Shown: positions 18,463 through 29,585, counted from the stretch's first letter. The stretch: 64,000 nt of DNA from Chromohalobacter israelensis (GCA_000761475.1 JQNW01000002.1:186001-250000), one strand, 5' to 3'. The notes: generated by a model from the letters alone, not told the origin. Numbers and translations are program-made.

Positions 18463-20142
18463 ATGAGCGAAAGCTTTGCTGAACTGTTCGAACAATCTCT
18501 CCAGGACATCAACATGGAGCCCGGTGCCATCGTCATGGCAACCGTGGTCGACATCGAAGGTGACTGGATTACCGTCAACGCGGGTCTGAAGTCCGAGGGG
18601 CAAATCCCCGCGGCGCAGTTCCGTGATGACAACGGCGAGTTGACCATCGCCGTGGGCGATGAAGTCAAAGTTGCCCTGGAAGCCGTCGAGGACGGTTTCG
18701 GCGAGACACGCCTGTCTCGCGAGAAGGCCAAGCGTGCCGAGGCCTGGAAAGAGCTGGAAGCGGCCTTCGAGAAGGACGAAATCGTCAAGGGCGTGATCAA
18801 CGGCAAGGTCAAGGGCGGCTTCACGGTCGACGTTTCTTCCATCCGTGCCTTCCTGCCCGGTTCTCTCGTCGATGTCCGTCCGGTGCGCGATACCGCTCAC
18901 CTGGAACACAAAGAGCTGGACTTCAAGGTCATCAAGCTCGATCCGAAGCGCAACAACGTCGTGGTCTCTCGTCGTGCCGTTCTCGAAGCCGAGAACAGCG
19001 CCGAGCGCGAAGCGCTGCTGGCGACCCTGCAGGAAGGTCAGCAGATCAACGGTATCGTCAAGAACCTCACCGACTACGGTGCGTTCGTCGATCTGGGTGG
19101 CGTTGACGGCCTGCTGCACATCACCGACATGGCCTGGAAGCGCATCAAGCATCCGAGCGAAATCGTGGCCGTCGGCGACGAAGTCAACGTCAAGGTGCTC
19201 AAGTTCGACCGCGAGCGCAATCGCGTGTCTCTCGGCTTGAAGCAGCTGGGCGAAGATCCCTGGGTCAACATCAAGGATCGTTACCCGGAAAACACGCGCG
19301 TCAACGCCCGCGTCACCAACCTCACCGACTACGGCTGCTTCGCCGAGCTGGAAGAGGGTGTCGAAGGCCTGGTCCACGTCTCCGAAATGGACTGGACCAA
19401 CAAGAACATCCATCCGTCGAAAGTCGTTCAGGTCGGCGACGACGTCGAAGTCATGGTGCTGGATATCGACGAAGAGCGTCGTCGTATCTCCTTGGGCATC
19501 AAGCAGTGCACCACCAACCCGTGGGAAGACTTCAGCGCGCGTTACAACAAGGGCGACCGTGTTGCCGGGACCATCAAGTCGATCACCGATTTCGGTATCT
19601 TCATCGGTCTCGAAGGCGGCATCGACGGCCTGGTTCACCTGTCCGACATCTCCTGGAGCGAGCCCGGCGAAGAAGCCGTGCGCAAGTTCAAGAAGGGTGA
19701 TGAAGCCGAAGCGGTCATCCTGTCGATCGATCCGGAGCGTGAGCGCATCTCGCTGGGCATCAAGCAGCTCGAAACCGATCCGGTTTCCGAGTACCTGGCC
19801 GTGAATGACAAGGGCAGTGTCGTCACTGGCCGTGTCGTCGAAGTCGACGCCAAGGAAGCCCACGTCGAGCTGGCCACCGATGTCGTCGCCGTGCTCAAGG
19901 CCTCCGAGATCAGCGCCGATCGCGTCGAAGATGCACGTAACGTGCTCAGCGAAGGCGACAGCGTCGAAGCCAAGATCGTCGGCGTCGATCGCAAGAACCG
20001 TGCGATCAACCTCTCGGTCAAGGCGAAGGATCAGACGGATACCCGTCGTGCCATGGGCAAACTGCGCGACCAGGAAGCTGAGCCGCAGTCCGGTCCGACC
20101 ACCATCGGTGATCTGATCAAGCAGCAGATGGGCGGCGAATAA
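18463..20142 (+). CDS. rpsA: 30S ribosomal protein S1
   Basis: Ribosomal protein that captures mRNA leaders on the 30S subunit. The 559 residues contain six S1 RNA-binding repeats; the recurring motifs are clear, for example [51 protein letters not shown] and [26 protein letters not shown]. The ATG is preceded by AGGAACGAC. It ends in a strong terminator. Codon use is that of a highly expressed gene. In enteric bacteria and Pseudomonas ihfB follows rpsA; here it does not, and ihfB lies at 28.8 kb on the other strand. Confidence 0.99.
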   Translation: MSESFAELFEQSLQDINMEPGAIVMATVVDIEGDWITVNAGLKSEGQIPAAQFRDDNGELTIAVGDEVKVALEAVEDGFGETRLSREKAKRAEAWKELEAAFEKDEIVKGVINGKVKGGFTVDVSSIRAFLPGSLVDVRPVRDTAHLEHKELDFKVIKLDPKRNNVVVSRRAVLEAENSAEREALLATLQEGQQINGIVKNLTDYGAFVDLGGVDGLLHITDMAWKRIKHPSEIVAVGDEVNVKVLKFDRERNRVSLGLKQLGEDPWVNIKDRYPENTRVNARVTNLTDYGCFAELEEGVEGLVHVSEMDWTNKNIHPSKVVQVGDDVEVMVLDIDEERRRISLGIKQCTTNPWEDFSARYNKGDRVAGTIKSITDFGIFIGLEGGIDGLVHLSDISWSEPGEEAVRKFKKGDEAEAVILSIDPERERISLGIKQLETDPVSEYLAVNDKGSVVTGRVVEVDAKEAHVELATDVVAVLKASEISADRVEDARNVLSEGDSVEAKIVGVDRKNRAINLSVKAKDQTDTRRAMGKLRDQEAEPQSGPTTIGDLIKQQMGGE

Positions 20143-20201
20143 GCCCGCACATCGCCGTCGCGTCCCGCACGCGACGGCCTTGGCTCGCTAAGCCAAACGA
20201 A

Positions 20202-20233
20202 AACCGTGCCTCGCGAGAGGCACGGTTTTTTTT
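20202..20233 (+). terminator. Rho-independent terminator of rpsA
   Basis: Perfect 11-base stem AACCGTGCCTC / GAGGCACGGTT with a GCGA loop, followed by eight consecutive T. One of the strongest terminators in the window. Confidence 0.95.
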
Positions 20234-20432
20234 GTGCATCATTTCCGGGTGACGCGCTCCAGCTCGTGCTATCCGGCCCCCGGGACCGACGAAATTGGCA
20301 CACAGGTGCTACGCTGATCTCGATCGAGAGCCGGTGTCGAGGATGCAAGCGAAGCGTCGGCATCCAGCGTCGATCCGGGGTGACTCGGCCCTTCTCGAGA
20401 GTCACATCTTCGCCTTCCACGAGCGCTTCGTC

Positions 20433-21185
20433 ATGCCAATCCCGAGTCGTCAGCGCCTTCTTGCCGATCACCTGCCCGATGCCGTCCAGGCACGACTGGG
20501 CATAACGCCGAAAGCCTCGACATTGCCCGATGCCGTGCTTGGGGGCATCGATGGCTGTGTGACCACTTTCGCGGTGGTCTCGGGGGCATTCGGTGCCGGA
20601 TTCTCGCCACAGGTGGCGCTCGTGCTGGGTTTTGCCAACTTGCTGGCCGATGGCTTGAGCATGGCGGTCAGCAATTACGAGGCAGGTCAGGCGCAACTGG
20701 CCCAGATCGCCAGCGCTGAGCGCACCGAACATCGACATATTGCCCTGGTGCCCGAAGGCGAGCGCGAGGAGATTCGCCAGCTGTTTCGCGCCAAGGGGTT
20801 CGAGGGCGAACTGCTCGAGCAGGTCGTGGAGGTGTTGTGCCGCGACCCCGAGGTCTGGGTGAGCACCATGCTGCGAGAGGAATATGGCTTGTCACGCGAG
20901 GGCCTGAGCCCCCTCCGCGCCGGACTCGTCACCTTCGCGGCCTTTCTGGGAGTGGGGGCGTTGCCCTTGTTGCCGTACGCGTTGCCGGGGCTGGGCGTCG
21001 TCACGCAGTTTCTGACAAGCCTGGGCGTGGCTGCCGGTGTCTTCCTGGGTATCGGCATGCTGAAAAGTGCGGTCTATGGCCTGCCGGCCTGGCGCTCGGG
21101 GCTGCGGACATTGTGCATGGGATCCGCCGCCGCCGGGCTGGCATTCGTCACCGGCCATGGCGCGCAAATGCTGCTGGGCGGCTAG
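20433..21185 (+). CDS. VIT1/CCC1-family membrane transporter (probable Fe/Mn)
   Basis: Integral membrane protein of the VIT1/CCC1 family, whose known members move Fe2+ or Mn2+ out of the cytosol. The signature [22 protein letters not shown] is followed by [22 protein letters not shown], the conserved second helix. A soluble helical domain with acidic residues ([22 protein letters not shown] and [25 protein letters not shown]) corresponds to the metal-binding domain; three hydrophobic segments complete the C-terminus. I start at [14 protein letters not shown] (250 residues) because the family begins shortly before the signature; in-frame ATGs lie up to about 140 bases upstream, so the start is uncertain. 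Monocistronic, convergent with trmJ. Confidence 0.85.
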   Translation: MPIPSRQRLLADHLPDAVQARLGITPKASTLPDAVLGGIDGCVTTFAVVSGAFGAGFSPQVALVLGFANLLADGLSMAVSNYEAGQAQLAQIASAERTEHRHIALVPEGEREEIRQLFRAKGFEGELLEQVVEVLCRDPEVWVSTMLREEYGLSREGLSPLRAGLVTFAAFLGVGALPLLPYALPGLGVVTQFLTSLGVAAGVFLGIGMLKSAVYGLPAWRSGLRTLCMGSAAAGLAFVTGHGAQMLLGG

Positions 21186-21284
21186 AGAGGGCGCAGGGGG
21201 ACCATCCGGCTGCGGCCGGGGCGAGAGACATGTGTCGGGGCAATGCCAGGCCGGAGTGTGTCCGGCCGGGGGCAACGCCGGGGC

Positions 21285-22025
21285 CTACGAGGAGGAACGC
21301 GGATTACTGCCCGCTTTTTCCAGCGTCGATAACACGCCTCGCAGAATGGACAGCTCCTTGCGGGATGGCTGTGCACGCGCGAAGAGTGCGCGCAGGTGAT
21401 CCTCGGTACGCGCGTGAGGTTGCGTCAGGAAACCCGATGTCACCAGGGCCTCGTGCAAATGCGCCTCGAAATGGGCCATCTGGTCGCGGGTCGGTAGCGA
21501 GGGCGGTGTTTGCGAGGTCGCGGGGCTGGCCTGGTGATGACGCCAGGCTCGGCGCACCTCGTAGGCCAGGATCTGCACCGCCTGGGCGAGGTTGAGCACA
21601 CCATATTCAGGGTTGGCAGGGATGCTGACCTGGTGCGTGCAATGGCGAATCTCATCATTCGTCAGCCCGAAGCGTTCGCGACCGAATACCAGGGCTACCG
21701 GGGCGTCTTGTGCATGCTCGATCAGCTCGGACGCCATGGGCTCGGGGTCGTCGAAATGCGGCAGGGGAAGGCTGCGCAGCCGCGCGCTGGCACCTACCAC
21801 CTGCACGCAGTCACCCACGGCTTGCGCGATGTGTTCGACGACGCGTGCGTTGTCGATGACATCGGTGGCGCCTGCGGCCAGTCGAGTCGCTTCCGCGTCC
21901 GGAAAGCTGCGCGGATTGACCAGCACCAGGTCGCTGAGGCCCATGGTTTTCATGGCGCGTGCCGCCTGGCCGATATTGCCGGGGTGAAAGGTCTGGACGA
22001 GTACGATGCGAATATTGGAGAGCAT
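21285..22025 (-). CDS. trmJ: tRNA (cytidine/uridine-2'-O)-methyltransferase TrmJ
   Basis: SPOUT-fold methyltransferase that 2'-O-methylates position 32 of the tRNA anticodon loop. N-terminal IRIVLVQTFHPGNIGQAARAMKTMGL contains the conserved N-x-G-x-x-A-R-A motif; VALVFGRERFGLTNDEI and VLNLAQAVQILAYEVRR form the AdoMet knot. The C-terminal extension after about residue 170 is TrmJ-specific rather than TrmL-like. 246 residues. Convergent with the VIT-family gene; the region upstream contains the heptanucleotide repeat and the groEL terminator. Confidence 0.94.
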   Translation of the reverse strand: MLSNIRIVLVQTFHPGNIGQAARAMKTMGLSDLVLVNPRSFPDAEATRLAAGATDVIDNARVVEHIAQAVGDCVQVVGASARLRSLPLPHFDDPEPMASELIEHAQDAPVALVFGRERFGLTNDEIRHCTHQVSIPANPEYGVLNLAQAVQILAYEVRRAWRHHQASPATSQTPPSLPTRDQMAHFEAHLHEALVTSGFLTQPHARTEDHLRALFARAQPSRKELSILRGVLSTLEKAGSNPRSSS

Positions 22026-22067
22026 AGGAAGTCGCGAGGCAGTCTAGGGCAGGGCGATAGTGTACTT

Positions 22068-22104
22068 GGGCTACGGGCTACGGGCTACGGGCTACGGGCT
22101 ACGG
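22068..22104. repeat. Tandem heptanucleotide repeat (GGGCTAC)5
   Basis: Five perfect consecutive copies of GGGCTAC plus two further bases, between the start of trmJ and the groEL terminator. It is too short-period for a CRISPR and has no spacer structure. Copies of seven bases would shift any reading frame, but no gene crosses it. Confidence 0.95.
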
Positions 22105-22126
22105 CACCGGTGACCGGCCGGCAACG

Positions 22127-22157
22127 AAAAACCCCTGCCGGTCGCCCGGCAGGGGTT
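22127..22157 (-). terminator. Rho-independent terminator of groESL
   Basis: On the minus strand, a perfect 12-base stem AACCCCTGCCGG / CCGGCAGGGGTT closes a 4-base loop and is followed by a run of T (AAAAA on the plus strand at 22127-22131). It lies about 40 bases beyond the groEL stop. Confidence 0.93.
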
Positions 22158-22195
22158 CGTGTCACGGGACAGGGCCCGGGAATCGGCTGGCAGCG

Positions 22196-23851
<1,656 letters not shown>

Positions 23852-23918
23852 TTAGTAGGTAGTAGGCGCGATGCATCGCGCAAACGTGAAACGAAAATGT
23901 GCTCGGCGAGCGTGAAGA

Positions 23919-24209
23919 TCACTCGGCGACGGCGAGGATGTCGCTTTCGCTCATGATCAGGACTTCTTCGCCATCGATTTTCTGCTTCTCGACACCGAAG
24001 CCATCCTTGAAGATCACGGTGTCACCCACCTTGACGTCCAGCGGGCGCACTTCGCCGCTCTCGAGAATGCGGCCGTTACCCACGGCGAGGACTTCGCCGC
24101 GAGTGGGCTTCTCTTGAGCATTACCCGGGAGCACGATGCCGCCAGCGGTCTTCTGCTCTTCTTCCACGCGACGGACGACGACGCGATCGTGCAAAGGACG
24201 GATTTTCAT
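23919..24209 (-). CDS. groES: Co-chaperonin GroES (10 kDa)
   Basis: Heptameric lid of GroEL. The 96 residues begin [29 protein letters not shown], with the mobile loop ([17 protein letters not shown]) that contacts GroEL, and end in the usual SDILAVAE strand. The start follows GGAGAACGTGAGC. Expression is expected to be heat-inducible from the sigma-32 promoter about 140 bases upstream. Confidence 0.98.
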   Translation of the reverse strand: MKIRPLHDRVVVRRVEEEQKTAGGIVLPGNAQEKPTRGEVLAVGNGRILESGEVRPLDVKVGDTVIFKDGFGVEKQKIDGEEVLIMSESDILAVAE

Positions 24210-24344
24210 TGCTCACGTTCTCCTGATGGTTACATGGGTCATGTGGTAATCCCGTGACGCCAAGCGCACGGGGTGAAGGCTAGGCCTTCTGTTTATAAAG
24301 CCGACGCATCAATGCGTTACGGCCGAATCGTCTGTTAAGGCCCT

Positions 24345-24373
24345 TGATTGGGTCGACGTCACCACTTTCAAGG
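24345..24373 (-). promoter_or_regulatory. Sigma-32 heat-shock promoter of groESL
   Basis: On the minus strand, CCTTGAAA (plus positions 24366-24373) is separated by 13 bases from CCCAATCA (24345-24352), close to the sigma-32 consensus CTTGAAA-N13/14-CCCATNT. It lies about 135 bases upstream of groES and only 18 bases from the fxsA stop codon. Confidence 0.82.
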
Positions 24374-24390
24374 GGCCTTGATGAAATTTT

Positions 24391-24903
24391 TCAATGCCGG
24401 GAATCGTCCTTCCCTATGTAATCGCCCTCGATCGGACGATCGCGCTGCGTTCCGCTGTCATGGGCGTCCTCCCGGGGGCGTGCATGTTCGTGCCAGGCGT
24501 CGTCCGCATGCGGGCCGGGGCGCTGGGCGTGACCGCCCATCGAGAACATGCGGGCCCGCCAGCCCCCCTGCTTGAGCCCCTTGCCGAGCAGGCGGCGGCT
24601 GCTGGGAATGAGGCACAAGAGCCCCAGTCCATCGGACAGAAAGCCCGGTGCGACGAGCAGTGCCCCGCCGAATATCAGCGCGGCACCGGTAATCAGTTCG
24701 TCCGAGGGGATTTCCCCCTGCGCAAAGCGTGCCTGTGCGCGCTGCAGCGTCTGGACGCCTTCACGGCGGATCAGATGAAGTCCCAGTGCGCCGGACAGAA
24801 GGACCAGCGCCAGCGTGGGCAGCAGGCCGATCTGTCCACCGATGGCGAACAGGATCACGAAATCGAGCAGACCGAAAAGCGTAATGAAAAGTAACAGTGG
24901 CAT
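24391..24903 (-). CDS. fxsA: FxsA-family membrane protein
   Basis: Small cytoplasmic-membrane protein of the FxsA family (E. coli FxsA, whose overexpression relieves F exclusion of phage T7). About 170 residues from the ATG chosen (MPLLLFITLFGLLDFVILFAIG). Two to three hydrophobic helices, with the conserved LPTLALVLLSGALGLHLIRREG and the FGGALLVAPGFLSDGLGLLCLIP segment; the C-terminal third is charged and His/Asp-rich, typical and variable. It lies immediately upstream of groES on the same strand, a frequent synteny in gammaproteobacteria, with the groESL heat-shock promoter in the gap. Confidence 0.88.
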   Translation of the reverse strand: MPLLLFITLFGLLDFVILFAIGGQIGLLPTLALVLLSGALGLHLIRREGVQTLQRAQARFAQGEIPSDELITGAALIFGGALLVAPGFLSDGLGLLCLIPSSRRLLGKGLKQGGWRARMFSMGGHAQRPGPHADDAWHEHARPREDAHDSGTQRDRPIEGDYIGKDDSRH

Positions 24904-25073
24904 GACGGCTCCGTAAGATCGACTAGGCAATAAATGGTGGCACGAGTGTGAATTGCAAGGGAGACATGCCGACGAGATGGAGGGGGCGTGAGGCGCATGC
25001 TAGACTCTTTATGCTGCAACGCACAAAACGGGTGGCGTGAGTGGAAGCCACCGGTTCATGAGGAGGAGAGGCC

Positions 25074-25835
25074 ATGCGGCTTGATGGTGCGGTAGTGGGC
25101 ATAACGGGAGGCGCACAGGGGCTGGGGCTGGCGATGGCGGCCGAACTCGGGGCCCAGGGGGCGCGTATCGCGTTGTTCGATCGCGATGAAGAGATCATGC
25201 AGGAGGCGGTGGCGACGCTGAGCCAGGCGGATGTCGAGGTACATGCCTTCGCGGTCGATGTCGCCGATGAAGAGGCCGTGGCCCGGGCATTTGCTCAGCA
25301 GCATGCGCTGCTCGGACCGCTCGATGTCCTGATCAACAACGCCGGCATCACGAGCGATGGCCTGCTGGTGAAGAGCCGGGACGGACATGTCGAGTCACGC
25401 ATGAGCCTCGAGCAATGGCAGCAAGTGCTCGATGTCAATCTGACGGGGGTCTTCCTGTGCGGTCGCGAGGCGGCGACCCAGATGACCGAGGCCGCGCGTG
25501 GTGGCGTGATCATCAATGTGTCGAGCATTTCCCGGGCGGGCAACATGGGGCAGAGCAACTACAGTGCCTCGAAGGCAGGGGTCGTCGCGCTGACGGTGAC
25601 CTGGGCCAAAGAGCTGGCGCGCCAGGGAATACGCGTGGCGGCGGTGGCGCCGGGATTCATCCGCACCGAGATGACCGCCTCGATGCGCGATGACGTGCTC
25701 GAGAAAATCAGCCGTGGCATCCCACTGGGGCATCTGGGCCAGCCAGCGGATATCGCGCACAGCGTGCGTTACATCGTGGAGAATGACTATTTCACGGGCC
25801 GGGTGCTGGAGTGCGATGGTGGCCTGAGGGTCTAG
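25074..25835 (+). CDS. SDR-family oxidoreductase (FabG-like)
   Basis: Classical short-chain dehydrogenase/reductase of 253 residues. The cofactor motif is TGGAQGLG near residue 11, an NNAG strand lies near residue 89, and the catalytic Ser-Tyr-Lys are in NVSSISRAGNMGQSNYSASKAG. The sequence FDRDEE at the end of the second strand has an acidic residue, which usually favours NAD(H) over NADP(H). It resembles 3-oxoacyl-ACP reductases, but no fatty acid genes surround it, so the substrate is unknown. A strong AGGAGGAG ribosome site precedes the ATG, and an extended minus-10 (TGCTAGACT, 24998-25006) lies upstream. Convergent with comEA. Confidence 0.88.
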   Translation: MRLDGAVVGITGGAQGLGLAMAAELGAQGARIALFDRDEEIMQEAVATLSQADVEVHAFAVDVADEEAVARAFAQQHALLGPLDVLINNAGITSDGLLVKSRDGHVESRMSLEQWQQVLDVNLTGVFLCGREAATQMTEAARGGVIINVSSISRAGNMGQSNYSASKAGVVALTVTWAKELARQGIRVAAVAPGFIRTEMTASMRDDVLEKISRGIPLGHLGQPADIAHSVRYIVENDYFTGRVLECDGGLRV

Positions 25836-25917
25836 GGCCCGGTGTCCGGCGAGCCGGGGCAGGGAGCGCGACATGGCCCGCGCATCGGCGCGCGGGCATG
25901 CCGGACCGTCGGTGCGA

Positions 25918-26190
25918 TCAGAAGGTCACGCGGTTCTCCAGGTCGTGCACGGTTCCCTCGCCGATACCGCTGACGCGGGTCAGGTCCTCGAGAGACGCAA
26001 ACGGCCCGTTGGCTTCACGATCCTCGACGATGGCCTGTGCCTTGACTTCGCCGATGCCCGGCAATTCGGCCAGGGTCTCGGCGGTGGCATGATTGATGTC
26101 GATGGCCTGCGGCGCGTTCTCCTGCGCCAGGGCCAGCGGAGCGGCACTCAGTGAGAGCGCCAACAGGGTACAGCTGAGCAGATACTTCAT
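25918..26190 (-). CDS. comEA: ComEA-like helix-hairpin-helix protein
   Basis: Secreted 90-residue protein: a signal peptide MKYLLSCTLLALSLSAAPLALA, then two helix-hairpin-helix units (INHATAETLAELPGIGEVKAQAIVEDRE and SLEDLTRVSGIGEGTVHDLENRV). The family binds double-stranded DNA in the periplasm and ratchets it inward during natural transformation. With the type IV pilus genes at the left end of the window it supplies two parts of a possible uptake machine; comEC is not in the window. Single-gene unit, convergent with the SDR. Confidence 0.88.
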   Translation of the reverse strand: MKYLLSCTLLALSLSAAPLALAQENAPQAIDINHATAETLAELPGIGEVKAQAIVEDREANGPFASLEDLTRVSGIGEGTVHDLENRVTF

Positions 26191-26376
26191 CGAAACCTCC
26201 CTTGCATAATTTCTAATACATGCCGCTTTACCCTATCCAGTTCCGCTCACCCGACGTGTAAGCTTTTGCGTACAAAACGTGTAGGTGAAACGCTTAAAAT
26301 TAAAATAATCTTATTTATAAATACTTTATTGAGCGCGCAAAACGTGCGGGCCTAGGTGGCGCGACGACCACGACGG

Positions 26377-26382
26377 TATAAT
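26377..26382 (+). promoter_or_regulatory. Probable minus-10 of the pyrF promoter
   Basis: Perfect TATAAT hexamer 35 bases before the pyrF ATG. No good minus-35 stands 16-18 bases upstream. An AT-rich segment (about 26280-26330) precedes it, unusual in this GC-rich window, and might act as an UP-like or bent region. Confidence 0.5.
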
Positions 26383-26417
26383 CCCGGCTTCATCTCGCCG
26401 TTTATGCAGGAGACCCC

Positions 26418-27128
26418 ATGTCGTCGGACCTCGATACGCCGCTGATCATCGCACTCGATTACCCACGCCTCGATCAGGCACTCGCCATGGCCGAGCGCCT
26501 GGACCCGTCGCGGTGTCGCGTGAAGGTCGGCAAGGAACTGTTCACCCGCACCGGGCCCCGAGTTCTGGAGGCCTTGCACGGACTGGGGTTCGAGGTCTTT
26601 CTGGATCTCAAGTTTCACGATATTCCCAATACGGTGGCCGGCGCCGTCGAGGCCGCTGCCGATCACGGCGTATGGATGGTCAACGTGCATGCCGGCGGCG
26701 GGCGCCGAATGATGGAGGCGGCCCGGGAGCGACTGGAACGTCGTCGGCTCGGTACTCATCTGATCGCAGTCACGGTGTTGACCAGCATGGAACGTGACGA
26801 CCTGATCGAAGTGGGCGTCGAGGCCGAACCGCTGTCACAGGTCGAGCGTTTGGCGAGGTTGGCGCAGCAGAGCGGCATGGCGGGCGTGGTGTGTTCCGCG
26901 CAGGAAGCGGCGGCGTTGCGTGCTACGTGCGGCGACGACTTCCTGAAGGTCACGCCCGGCATCCGGCCGCGTGCGTCGAGTGCCGACGACCAGCGCCGTA
27001 CTCTGACCCCGGGCGAGGCGATGGCGGCCGGCAGTACGCATCTGGTGGTGGGACGCCCGGTCACGCAGGCGCCGGATCCGATGGCGGCGCTGGCGACCAT
27101 CGAACGCGAGCTTGCGGAGTCGTCGTAA
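26418..27128 (+). CDS. pyrF: Orotidine 5'-phosphate decarboxylase
   Basis: Last enzyme of de novo UMP synthesis. 236 residues. The catalytic Lys and Asp residues are in [16 protein letters not shown]; the N-terminal LIIALDYP carries the first active-site Asp, and TPGIRP and [13 protein letters not shown] bind phosphate. The ATG follows CAGGAGA. In E. coli pyrF lies downstream of lapA-lapB in the same direction; here lapB is convergent, ending 9 bases beyond the pyrF stop, so the order is kept but the orientation is not. Confidence 0.97.
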   Translation: MSSDLDTPLIIALDYPRLDQALAMAERLDPSRCRVKVGKELFTRTGPRVLEALHGLGFEVFLDLKFHDIPNTVAGAVEAAADHGVWMVNVHAGGGRRMMEAARERLERRRLGTHLIAVTVLTSMERDDLIEVGVEAEPLSQVERLARLAQQSGMAGVVCSAQEAAALRATCGDDFLKVTPGIRPRASSADDQRRTLTPGEAMAAGSTHLVVGRPVTQAPDPMAALATIERELAESS

Positions 27129-27136
27129 GGACGCGG

Positions 27137-28321
27137 CTACTCGCCTTCCAGTCCCGTGATCGGCTTGGTGGTGCCCCAGCTCTGGCAGCGCGGGCATTGC
27201 CAATGCAGTTGTGCGCTGCCGAAGCCACAGCGATGACAGCGATGACGGGGGCGTGCTGCCAGCAGTTTCTGAGTATGTTGCTTGAGCAGCAGCAGGCGTT
27301 CGCGGTCGCCGTGATTTTCGCCGATCAGGTACAGGTCCATGAGGTAATCGACGCCGCGCAGGCTGGGGTGCGCTTGGAGCTGTTCGCTGATCAGTTCGAT
27401 GGCCGCGTCCTGGCCTTCGGTATTGAGTCGGGACGCCGCGAGCATGATCACGACGCTGGTGAAGTGCGTTTCCTGCAGCTTGGTCTCGAGAAACGCGCGC
27501 CAGCCCGACTCGTCTTCCAGGCGTCGATAGGCCTCGTGCAAGGGCTCGAGGATGACCGGCAGAAAGCCCGGGTCCTGCTCGGGGATGCGCTTGAGATGGC
27601 GGATCACGGCCTTGTAGTGGCCGGTATCCCGTTCCAGCTCGGCCAGCAGCCAAGTGGCCCGTACGCAGCTTTCGTCGATCGACAGGGCCTGGCGCAGGCG
27701 TTTGCGTGCCATGCCGGGGCTGGCATTGTGCCGGTCGCGCTGGGCGAGTTCGCATAGCCAGTGCGCTGCGGCGCGCTGGATGTCCGCGTCCTGGCGGACG
27801 AGCTGCGGCGTGGCGACATCCAGCGCCTGCTGCCATTCCTTCTCGCGCTGCAGGAGGTCGACCAGCAAGCGCTTGGCGGCATCGCGAAGGCCTTCATCGG
27901 GGACGTCCTTGACCAGGCTCTGCAGCAGGCGCTCGGCGCGGTCGAGCAAGCCGAGGTGGAGGAAGTCGCGCGAGAGTTCCAGCTGCACCAGGCCGCCCTG
28001 ATGGGGGGTCAGGGTAGGGCGGGCCAGGAGGTTCTGATGAATCTTGACGGCACGATCGGCTTCGCCGCGAGAGCGGAAAAGATTGCCCAGCGCGATATGG
28101 GTCTCGATGGTGTCGCTGTTGACCTCGAGCGCTTGCACGAACGTCTCGATGGCACGATCCGGCTGCTCATTGAGCAAGTGGTTGAGGCCGATGAAGTAGT
28201 CCCGGGGCAGGGACACGCCGGGAGCGGGTTGTTCGCGAGCGCGCCGGCGCTCGCGCCGTCCCAGCCACCAACCGATGGCGATCGCCGCGACCAGCAGGCC
28301 AAGCAGCAGTGGATCAAGCAT
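27137..28321 (-). CDS. lapB: Lipopolysaccharide assembly protein LapB
   Basis: Inner-membrane-anchored TPR protein that, in E. coli, links LPS synthesis to FtsH-mediated LpxC turnover. One N-terminal helix (LLLGLLVAAIAIGWWLG), then about nine TPR-like helical repeats, and a C-terminal rubredoxin-like metal site with C-x2-C pairs (CHRCGFG and CPRCQSWG). 394 residues, close to the usual 389. Its ATG directly follows the TGA of lapA, so the pair is translationally coupled. Confidence 0.95.
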   Translation of the reverse strand: MLDPLLLGLLVAAIAIGWWLGRRERRRAREQPAPGVSLPRDYFIGLNHLLNEQPDRAIETFVQALEVNSDTIETHIALGNLFRSRGEADRAVKIHQNLLARPTLTPHQGGLVQLELSRDFLHLGLLDRAERLLQSLVKDVPDEGLRDAAKRLLVDLLQREKEWQQALDVATPQLVRQDADIQRAAAHWLCELAQRDRHNASPGMARKRLRQALSIDESCVRATWLLAELERDTGHYKAVIRHLKRIPEQDPGFLPVILEPLHEAYRRLEDESGWRAFLETKLQETHFTSVVIMLAASRLNTEGQDAAIELISEQLQAHPSLRGVDYLMDLYLIGENHGDRERLLLLKQHTQKLLAARPRHRCHRCGFGSAQLHWQCPRCQSWGTTKPITGLEGE

Positions 28322-28627
28322 TCAGGGCGCTTCCTTGAACTCCTGGGTGCGAAGCCGATCCAGTTCCTTGCGCTGCTGTTGGTTATGGCGTTGCGCGCGG
28401 GTCAACAGGGTCCGCAGACGCAGGTAGATGCCGGTCATCGCGAGCATGCCCAGGATCACCCCGCAGGCCAGCGAGAGCAGTAACCACAAGGATAGCGACG
28501 CAGGCGGCAATTCGACCCAGATCAGGTCGAGGGGCATGGCCTGCTGGTTATTGACGGCGAACAGGATGCCGAGCAACAGGACGACCAGAAGGAGAATGGC
28601 CAGCACGACACCTTTAAACCAACGCAT
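28322..28627 (-). CDS. lapA: Lipopolysaccharide assembly protein LapA
   Basis: Small inner-membrane partner of LapB. 101 residues from MRWFKGVVLAILLLVVLLLG: two membrane helices separated by a short periplasmic loop (NNQQAMPLDLIWVELPPASLS), then a cytoplasmic basic coiled-coil tail (RLRTLLTRAQRHNQQQRKELDRL). The start is preceded by AAAAGGAA. Lies between ihfB and lapB; with ihfB it forms the ihfB-lapA pair common in Pseudomonas-type genomes. Confidence 0.93.
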   Translation of the reverse strand: MRWFKGVVLAILLLVVLLLGILFAVNNQQAMPLDLIWVELPPASLSLWLLLSLACGVILGMLAMTGIYLRLRTLLTRAQRHNQQQRKELDRLRTQEFKEAP

Positions 28628-28789
28628 GGGCAGGTTCCTTTTGCATGAGGGATGGCGCCCGGTATCGGATCGCATTCGATAAAGCGGCTTCACCGTGACA
28701 TTCAGCGATCGTTGTCGATTCCGGACCTGATGGGTGGCGATGATAGCACGCCGTGTCGTGTCCCATTTCTCGCCTCCCCGGCGTGTCCG

Positions 28790-29086
28790 TCAATAGCCGA
28801 GCGCGCGACTGGCATTGACCTGTTCGCGCAATTCCTTGCCGGGCTTGAAATGCGGTACGTACTTGCCTTGCAGATCGACGGGGTCGCCGGTCTTGGGATT
28901 ACGCCCGGTACGCGGCTCCCGAAAGTGTAGGGAGAAGCTGCCGAACCCGCGAATCTCGACACGTCCGCCGCTGGACAGCGATTGCGTGATGTCTTCGAGA
29001 ATGATCTTGACCGCGGCTTCGACCTCTTTGGCCGACAACTCGGGTTGGCGTATGGCGATTTGCTCAATCAACTCGGACTTGGTCAT
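28790..29086 (-). CDS. ihfB: Integration host factor subunit beta
   Basis: DNA-bending architectural protein; pairs with IhfA. 98 residues starting [27 protein letters not shown]. The DNA-binding arms contain [28 protein letters not shown], with the intercalating Pro in RNPKTG. A 13-residue upstream extension in the open frame is not family-like. Oriented away from sdhE. In most relatives ihfB stands directly after rpsA; here the two are about 8.6 kb apart on opposite strands. Confidence 0.97.
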
Positions 29087-29306
29087 CGGATGCCTCCAAG
29101 CGATACCATCGCTCCGCTGCGGCAAGCAGCAGGGCGAGCGCGATATTGTTGTGATTTCAGCATACTGCTCAAACCTTGATAAAACAACGCACTAGCACAA
29201 TTCAAGTCTAGCTTAGCCGGTTTTCGGCAAAGAGGGGAAACGATGTGTCACGTCAGGCCCTCGGGTATACTCGTGGCCTGTTCACGACTTCGCACTGGGA
29301 GCTTTC

Positions 29307-29585
29307 ATGCAAGACGACGCCACCACCAAACGGCTTTACTGGCACTCGCGGCGCGGCATGTGGGAGCTGGACCTGCTGTTGATCCCCTTTCTCGAGCATC
29401 GCTACCCCCAGCTCGACGATGCGGACAAGGCACGCTATCAGGCCTTGATCGACCAGGAGGACCAGGACCTCTTCATATGGCTGATGCGTCGCGACTGGCC
29501 TTCCGACCCGGAATTGCGGCGTATCGTGCAGATGATCGTCGACTATGCCGAAACCACTTCCAACGCTCAGTATCGCACCCTCTAG
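29307..29585 (+). CDS. sdhE: FAD assembly factor SdhE
   Basis: Small soluble protein that promotes covalent flavinylation of succinate dehydrogenase subunit A. The 92 residues contain the family signature RRGMWELDLLL (the RGxxE motif) near residue 15 and DLFIWLMRRDWP further on. The frame overlaps ygfX by 41 bases, so the two are cotranscribed and probably translationally coupled, as in E. coli where the pair is also called cptB-cptA. Confidence 0.95.
   Translation: MQDDATTKRLYWHSRRGMWELDLLLIPFLEHRYPQLDDADKARYQALIDQEDQDLFIWLMRRDWPSDPELRRIVQMIVDYAETTSNAQYRTL

Noticed and set aside
22068-22104. CRISPR-like array
   Set aside because: The repeats are seven bases, contiguous and without spacers; this is a simple tandem repeat.
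25876-25897. GC-rich hairpin between the SDR and comEA as a terminator
   Set aside because: A perfect 8-base stem (GCCCGCGC / GCGCGGGC) with a 6-base loop, but no T tract on either side; termination cannot be claimed.
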